Of a DNA stretch of 64,000 bases, positions 60,085 to 64,000 are shown piece after piece. The translations under genes and the position numbers were made by a program. This stretch comes from a virus: positions 32,031 to 96,030 of the IMG/VR virus record IMGVR_UViG_3300008117_000088; one strand, given 5' to 3'. The notes beneath the pieces are model-generated. The model saw nothing but the letters and a program-made list of their open reading frames with translations. It ran no database searches and was not told the DNA's origin. Each line of letters begins with the position of its first letter. Position 1 is the stretch's first letter.

Positions 60085-62618
60085 GGTTTCCTTCTCCTAA
60101 CTGCTTTTGCGTCTCCTGTAGGCGCTCCGCCCCCAGATCCACCGGTGTTACCGGTAGAAGATTGTGTGGCTGCTAGAGCGGCCGATGCGGCTGCTTGAAC
60201 AGCAATTTGACCAACTATTACCGATGCAACAATGACTTTCTCAGACTCTTCACGTTCTGCTTCAGTCATATCTGCGCCTATGTTAGATAGCGCAGTTAAT
60301 ACCTGTCCGGGATCCGAAAATAGTTCACCGAGTAGTTCTGCCGGGTTATCAAGCAAAACTAGTGCAGCAGCAACCTCTGCAGTAATAATAACTGCATTTC
60401 CTTCTTCATCAGTCCTAACCTCAACAGGGGTCTCTGGTGGAAGATCTTCATATGACAAACCTGCTTCCGCTATTGCTTCTGCAGTAACTGGTTCTCCGTC
60501 AGATTGTTCAAGTAGTTGGCTAACCAATTCTTCTTTAGGTGTATTATCTGGGGATGATTCTTCCAACTGATTTTGTGGCTCTTGTGTGTCTGGTTGTTGC
60601 TGTTCTGATTCTTCAAAAGGGGGTTCAGCCGAAGACTCGTCGCTTTCGTCAGTTCCTTCGTTCTCTGTGGGTTGTGACGTCTCTTCTGTGGGCTGTTGCT
60701 CTTCTTCTGTGGGTGAATCAGTAGATGAGTCTGTCGGTTGATCTGTGGAAGCTTCGTCAGGATCTTGAGGACTCTCTGGCTCGACTGGAGTGTCTGAAGG
60801 AGTGTCATCTGCAGGAACGTCCTGGGATTCTTCTTCCGAGTTTTGTGAATCCTCTTGAGCAGGTTCTTCAACAGGCTCTTGAGGAGATTCCGTTTCTTCA
60901 GAAGGGTTTTCAGGAAGAGGTTCGACCGGCGGTTCAACAGGCGATTCAGGCAATGATGGAGGATCCACAGGTGCAGGTTCTGATGGAGCGCTTGGCTCAG
61001 GCTGAGGCTGAGGAGCGGGCTCAGGAGTTGGATTGGTTGGCGCAGGGTCGACTGACGGATTTGTAGGAGTTACAGGTGAAGGTTCGGGTTGTGGTTCTGG
61101 CTGTGGTTGCGGCTGTGGTGTTGGCTCTGGTTGCGGTGCGGGAGTTGGCTCAGGCGTTGGAGTCGGCTGAGGTTGAGGCTGAGGAGTAGGTTCAGGTGTC
61201 GGAGTTGGTTCTGGGGTTGGTGTTGGGGTTGGTTCTGGCTGCGGTGCTGGTGTTGGTTCTGGTGTGGGCTGTGGTTCGGGCGTGGGAGTCGGAGTGGGCT
61301 CAGGTGTTGGGGCAGGTGAAGGCTCAGGAGTTGGCTGAGGAGTGGGAGTTGGCTCAGGTTGAGGAGTAGGCTCTGGCGTTGGAGTTGGTTCTGGAGCAGG
61401 TGGTGGAGTAGGTTCTACAACTGGTTCAGGAGTTAACTCAATAGGAGCCGTAACTTGAGTAACGCCAGCTTGTTCAAGAGTAACAATAGATCCGTCTTGT
61501 AGTCGCGCTCCGGTGCGCTCGTTACCAGCTAAAGGTCCATCTACAGAGTATGTGTAAGAGACAGTTCCATCTGTAAGAATTTGTCCAGTAATAACAATTG
61601 TCGTAGTGTCGCCAGTCATAACTCCATAAGGGCGATAGGAGCCATCTACTTGAAAGCCTCCATCGCTGGTTCTAATGATGAAGTGCGTATCTGGCATGTG
61701 ATTAGGAAGTGCCCACCAGTCTTTAGACTCAATAGAGATAGACGGAGTGTTTGGATAAGTCCAATAAGTTCCATCAGGATTACCGAAGGTGATTACTGAA
61801 TTGGTTGTAGCATATACATCTGCATACGTCACTCCGTTAAACACGACAGTGGTTGTAAGTGGAATTCTATAAGACATGTCGTCTCCGCCTGGAGTTACTG
61901 TTTCAGTAACAACTGGCGCTGGTTCAGGTGTGGAGGTAGTTAATGCTGGAGTCTGTGTGGGAGATGTTGTTGTACTTGTTTGCGTTTCTGTCTGGGTGGA
62001 TTGTTGGTTGGATCCAGACTCGGGAGCCGTTGTTACGGAAGGTGAAGGCTCTGGAGTCGGTGTTGAACTTGGACTCGGTTCAGAAGATGGAGCGGATTCT
62101 GATGTTGGAAGAGGAGTTGCGCTGGTCGAAGGCGAAGGTTCAGGCGCAGCAGTCGGACTTGGATCGGATGCAGAAGAAGTTGTTGGTTGGGGGGATGGAG
62201 GCGCCTCAGTGGAATATGTCGTATTGGAAGATTGAGGGTCCGAAGTTGCAGCAGAAGGTTCTGCAGTTGGAGTCGGAGTTGGAGTCGCTTCGCTCGAAGA
62301 CTCTGTGGAAGGAGTAGGTGATGGAGCAGGCGCTGTGGTTTCTGTTTGGTTTGGGGTTGGGGTTGGCTCTGGACTTTGTGTTGGTGAAGGTGATGCTTCG
62401 ACCGGTGCTGGAGAGGTTGAAGGCTCTGGAGTCGGAGAAGTAGATGGCTCTGGATTTTGTGTGGTCTGCTGGCTTGTTTCTGATGTGGTTGTTGACGCTT
62501 CCCCTTCAGCGTAAGCAGGGGAAATCACAAGAAGAACATAAATAAGGCAGAAACCTGCAACGAAGTAAAGTTTATTTATTAAACCAGATAGTGCTGCGAA
62601 TGTACGCAGTATTGGCAT
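60081..62618 (-). CDS. large secreted Pro/Thr/Glu-rich surface protein
   Basis: 845 residues. An N-terminal signal peptide (LYFVAGFCLIYVLLVISPAYA, about residues 17-37) leads a Ser/Thr/Pro-rich stretch (to about 245). A globular beta-rich domain follows (about 248-385; SYRIPLTTTVVFNGVTYADV, WWALPNHMPDTHFIIRTSDG, SVDGPLAGNERTGAR). Then come Pro-Glu/Pro-Thr repeats (about 395-560), an acidic Pro/Glu/Ser linker (about 560-695) and a hydrophobic helical end (EVAAALVLLDNPAELLGELF, VIVASVIVGQIAVQAAASAA). The linkers look like cell-wall spanning stalks. No enzyme motif is seen. It is the longest non-structural gene here; it may alter the host surface (superinfection block) or be part of a wall-anchored lysis device. 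Confidence 0.75.
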   Translation of the reverse strand: MPILRTFAALSGLINKLYFVAGFCLIYVLLVISPAYAEGEASTTTSETSQQTTQNPEPSTSPTPEPSTSPAPVEASPSPTQSPEPTPTPNQTETTAPAPSPTPSTESSSEATPTPTPTAEPSAATSDPQSSNTTYSTEAPPSPQPTTSSASDPSPTAAPEPSPSTSATPLPTSESAPSSEPSPSSTPTPEPSPSVTTAPESGSNQQSTQTETQTSTTTSPTQTPALTTSTPEPAPVVTETVTPGGDDMSYRIPLTTTVVFNGVTYADVYATTNSVITFGNPDGTYWTYPNTPSISIESKDWWALPNHMPDTHFIIRTSDGGFQVDGSYRPYGVMTGDTTTIVITGQILTDGTVSYTYSVDGPLAGNERTGARLQDGSIVTLEQAGVTQVTAPIELTPEPVVEPTPPPAPEPTPTPEPTPQPEPTPTPQPTPEPSPAPTPEPTPTPTPEPQPTPEPTPAPQPEPTPTPTPEPTPTPEPTPQPQPQPTPTPEPTPAPQPEPTPQPQPQPEPQPEPSPVTPTNPSVDPAPTNPTPEPAPQPQPEPSAPSEPAPVDPPSLPESPVEPPVEPLPENPSEETESPQEPVEEPAQEDSQNSEEESQDVPADDTPSDTPVEPESPQDPDEASTDQPTDSSTDSPTEEEQQPTEETSQPTENEGTDESDESSAEPPFEESEQQQPDTQEPQNQLEESSPDNTPKEELVSQLLEQSDGEPVTAEAIAEAGLSYEDLPPETPVEVRTDEEGNAVIITAEVAAALVLLDNPAELLGELFSDPGQVLTALSNIGADMTEAEREESEKVIVASVIVGQIAVQAAASAALAATQSSTGNTGGSGGGAPTGDAKAVRRRKP

Positions 62619-62626
62619 ATGCCAAT
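62611..62626. repeat. perfect 16-bp palindrome over the start codon of 60081..62618
   Basis: ATTGGCATATGCCAAT reads the same on both strands and includes the ATG. The gene has no Shine-Dalgarno. On the minus strand TAAACT lies 7 nt before the ATG, the same spacing as at 50012-50025, so this may be a leaderless promoter with an operator palindrome. Confidence 0.5.
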
Positions 62627-62633
62627 CAGTTTA

Positions 62634-62822
62634 CTAAATTAAAACGTTATCTGGATCGTAAACTTCCATTGATGTATTAAACAAAGAAGTTTTAAATTCT
62701 TTTGCGTGATGACCGCAAAACATTAATTCACCATTTAAAAATGTAGCTACAACTTTTGCTGCAGCACTGCACTTATCACATCTATCTTCTGCTGTTAACT
62801 TTCGATCAACAGTAGTTATCAT
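62634..62822 (-). CDS. small zinc protein, DUF7455-like
   Basis: 62 residues. DRCDKCSAAAKVVATFLNGE followed by LMFCGHHAKEF: CxxC plus CGHH, a zinc site. This C-D-x-C-x-A-A...L-x-F-C-G-H-H-A pattern is a hallmark of a family abundant in Actinobacteria and actinophages (DUF7455-like, from memory). Function unknown. It is the best single host clue in the window. Confidence 0.78.
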   Translation of the reverse strand: MITTVDRKLTAEDRCDKCSAAAKVVATFLNGELMFCGHHAKEFKTSLFNTSMEVYDPDNVLI

Positions 62823-62824
62823 GA

Positions 62825-63007
62825 TTACCTGTTCTTTAAGTAGTTATCGGCTGCTAAATCAAACTTGTGTGAGGCTATAGCGTGCTCTTTAGCTGCTTTA
62901 GCCCAACCAGAGAACAATCCTCCCTGACTGATTACATTATCAAAGTCTTTTGTATCAGGGCAACCTGGGCAACTGTGATCGTCAAACTGACCTTTTGCTG
63001 GTTTCAT
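62825..63007 (-). CDS. small hypothetical protein with CPGC motif
   Basis: 60 residues: KPAKGQFDDHSCPGCPDTKD, FDNVISQGGLFSGWAKAAKE, HAIASHKFDLAADNYLKNR. HxCxxC and the later HAIASH could make a zinc finger. Overlaps the next gene by 1 nt. Confidence 0.65.
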   Translation of the reverse strand: MKPAKGQFDDHSCPGCPDTKDFDNVISQGGLFSGWAKAAKEHAIASHKFDLAADNYLKNR

Positions 63008-63147
63008 TACTCGCTCCTAACCTCTAGTCGTTTGGTTTCGCATTCAAAGCATAGCCAACTAACTTCTTTTTTATCAACAGGTAAGTGTTTAAAAGGAGCA
63101 GGTCCTTGAGCACATTGATCACAGATACGAGATGCTGTATCGCTCAC
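63007..63147 (-). CDS. tiny zinc-ribbon protein
   Basis: 46 residues, GTG start: ICDQCAQGPAPFKHLPVDKK followed by WLCFECETKRLEV. CxxC...CxxC knuckle. GTGA overlap with the HNH gene stop; same coupled string. Confidence 0.68.
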   Translation of the reverse strand: MSDTASRICDQCAQGPAPFKHLPVDKKEVSWLCFECETKRLEVRSE

Positions 63148-63437
63148 TTCTCGTTCTCCTTCTTTCCTGCACGGCGTTTGTTCTCTTTGGCAGTGTTCTT
63201 GCTTCTAGATAGCACTCTTAAATTACCTTTAGAGTCATTATTGTGGTTATTGTCTTTGTGGTCAACAGTTTTGTTCTTGTCGCCAATTTTGCCGTTTTTA
63301 GACTCGTAATCTGCACGTGCTTTATTCTTAGAGGTAGTAACCCACTTGCCGTCTACTTTCTTCTTATAGACGTAAATAGGACGACCGCCATTAGCTTTAG
63401 ATCCTTTATAAGGACCAAACTTTTTAGTTTCAGCCAT
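63144..63437 (-). CDS. HNH endonuclease-like protein
   Basis: 97 residues. VDHKDNNHNNDSKGNLRVLS (about 58-77) is the HNH core: the D-H pair, the N-H-x-x-D stretch and the N-L-R-V-L turn. An AP2-like N-terminal region (PIYVYKKKVDGKWVTTSKNK) and a basic tail complete it. Such small HNH proteins are homing endonucleases or packaging nucleases; there is no intron boundary seen nearby, so it may be a free-standing homing gene. Confidence 0.75.
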   Translation of the reverse strand: MAETKKFGPYKGSKANGGRPIYVYKKKVDGKWVTTSKNKARADYESKNGKIGDKNKTVDHKDNNHNNDSKGNLRVLSRSKNTAKENKRRAGKKENEK

Positions 63438-63567
63438 TTCTCTTCACCCTTGGATATGGTTCTAATCTTGCTTTAATAGTTCCATCTTTACGCAAGCGAA
63501 CAATCCAGCCATCTTTAATTTGGGTTTTATTGAAGCCATGATGTTTCTTAAATGAGCCAGAACTCAT
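63430..63567 (-). CDS. tiny basic hypothetical protein
   Basis: 45 residues: SSGSFKKHHGFNKTQIKDGW, IVRLRKDGTIKARLEPYPRV. A two-strand beta hairpin (IVRLRKDGTIKARLEP) is visible. ATGA overlap with the gene before it. Not recognised. Confidence 0.6.
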   Translation of the reverse strand: MSSGSFKKHHGFNKTQIKDGWIVRLRKDGTIKARLEPYPRVKRNG

Positions 63568-63719
63568 ATGCTCCACCACCCTTCATATTTAGCGTTTGGG
63601 TTCGCTTCTTTCCACTCTCTCATGAGCTTGTGCTGTAAGTCCCAGTCTATCCTATGAGTATATTTTCCACATAGGGGACAGGTGTCAACACCCATGTCTT
63701 TGTAGACATGTTCACACAT
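63564..63719 (-). CDS. tiny zinc-finger protein
   Basis: 51 residues: CEHVYKDMGVDTCPLCGKYT, HRIDWDLQHKLMREWKEANP. CxH...CPxCG gives a possible zinc site; the second half is a helix. TAATG overlap with 63719..63997. Confidence 0.66.
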   Translation of the reverse strand: MCEHVYKDMGVDTCPLCGKYTHRIDWDLQHKLMREWKEANPNAKYEGWWSI

Positions 63720-63997
63720 TAGCAATCCCAGGCGCGAAGTGATTTATTAATGCGACTGTTTGGATCACGAGCAGTTTTGGCAGATGTATTCTGCTTCTTC
63801 ATGCCTTCCATACGGGCGCAAAAAGATTTGCGTCTAGCAGCTGACTTAGGGCTTTTCTTTGCTTGTTCGCGCTTGACGGGTGGCTTAAGATCGCTTCCCG
63901 GATTTGCACGTTCATAAGACTTACGTCCTTTTTCATTTAGACCGCCTTTTTGATTTTTTCCTTCTTTGCGGGTCCATGCAGCAGTTTTAGTAGCCAT
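63719..63997 (-). CDS. conserved phage basic protein (DUF6321-like)
   Basis: 92 residues, complete. TAAWTRKEGKNQKGGLNEKG, RKSYERANPGSDLKPPVKRE, SARRKSFCARMEGMKKQNT and DPNSRINKSLRAWDC. These blocks are those of DUF6321, a small basic protein common in tailed phages of aquatic bacteria; its function is unknown, with nucleic-acid binding likely from the charge. The ATG is 3 nt from the window edge, so any ribosome site is outside. Confidence 0.85.
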   Translation of the reverse strand: MATKTAAWTRKEGKNQKGGLNEKGRKSYERANPGSDLKPPVKREQAKKSPKSAARRKSFCARMEGMKKQNTSAKTARDPNSRINKSLRAWDC

Positions 63998-64000
63998 TAG

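Noticed and set aside
60470-60937. 155-residue frame in the Pro-rich surface gene
   Set aside because: Lys/Leu/Asn-rich shadow of the Pro/Glu-rich coding frame.
60725-62317. Plus-strand frames opposite the 845-residue gene
   Set aside because: Antisense to repeats; the signal peptide and domain order support the minus strand.

Overview
The window is a 64-kb internal piece of a tailed phage genome with a contractile tail (myovirus morphology, class Caudoviricetes). Nearly everything is encoded on the minus strand, so the genome reads from right to left: lysis and accessory genes, large terminase, portal, scaffold, capsid, fibres, neck, sheath, tube, tape measure, baseplate, then replication genes. 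Only two genes lie on the plus strand: a secreted muramidase at 48.8 kb and a 2-oxoglutarate (2OG) oxygenase at 50.0 kb. Genes are packed with ATGA, TAATG or GTGA stop/start overlaps. By eye the base composition is moderately AT-rich. A small CxxC/CGHH zinc protein of an actinobacterial type (62634..62822), a PASTA domain, and one or two promoters of leaderless type point, as an inference, to a low-GC (perhaps aquatic) actinobacterial host.

Layout. 0-7.1 kb: replication (SNF2 helicase cut by the window edge, dNMP kinase, CHC2/TOPRIM primase, DnaB-type helicase, SWIM protein, DnaC-type loader, winged-helix protein). 7.1-21.6 kb: tail module (tail protein I with binding modules, J-type wedge, fused OB/gp25 protein, hub, LysM proteins, tape measure with M23 peptidase, gp26-like chaperone with a likely frameshifted extension, tube, sheath, terminator/neck proteins). 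21.7-22.7 kb: six tiny, very basic or Cys-rich proteins ending at a strong terminator. 22.7-39.7 kb: neck protein, a GT2-TPR glycosyltransferase, three collagen-like (Gly-Pro-Thr) fibre genes, a U32-methyltransferase fusion, a multi-pass membrane protein, a 1200-residue fibre, a cupredoxin-like protein and a connector. 39.8-48.6 kb: capsid (N4-gp56-like), scaffold, portal, large terminase, small zinc and membrane proteins.

48.6-58.1 kb is an accessory island: the muramidase behind a promoter and two mutually exclusive hairpins, a PASTA protein, four 2OG-Fe(II) oxygenases of prolyl-4-hydroxylase type, a GDP-mannose 3,5-epimerase-like enzyme, an O-fucosyltransferase-like enzyme, a second member of a family also found beside the collagen genes, and a Cys-rich/(Pro-Thr)n protein ending in a Hint domain. 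58.1-64 kb: Hsp20, CHAP endolysin, holin-like proteins, a lipoprotein, an 845-residue secreted Pro-rich protein, and a run of very small zinc/HNH/basic proteins.

The strongest candidate for an undescribed system is the combination of (i) substrates rich in Gly-Pro-Thr and Pro-Thr repeats, (ii) four prolyl-hydroxylase-like enzymes, and (iii) a nucleotide-sugar epimerase plus two glycosyltransferases. Read together they suggest a phage-encoded hydroxylation and O-glycosylation pathway for its own fibres or for exported surface proteins. The domain calls come from visible motifs; the pathway itself is inference.
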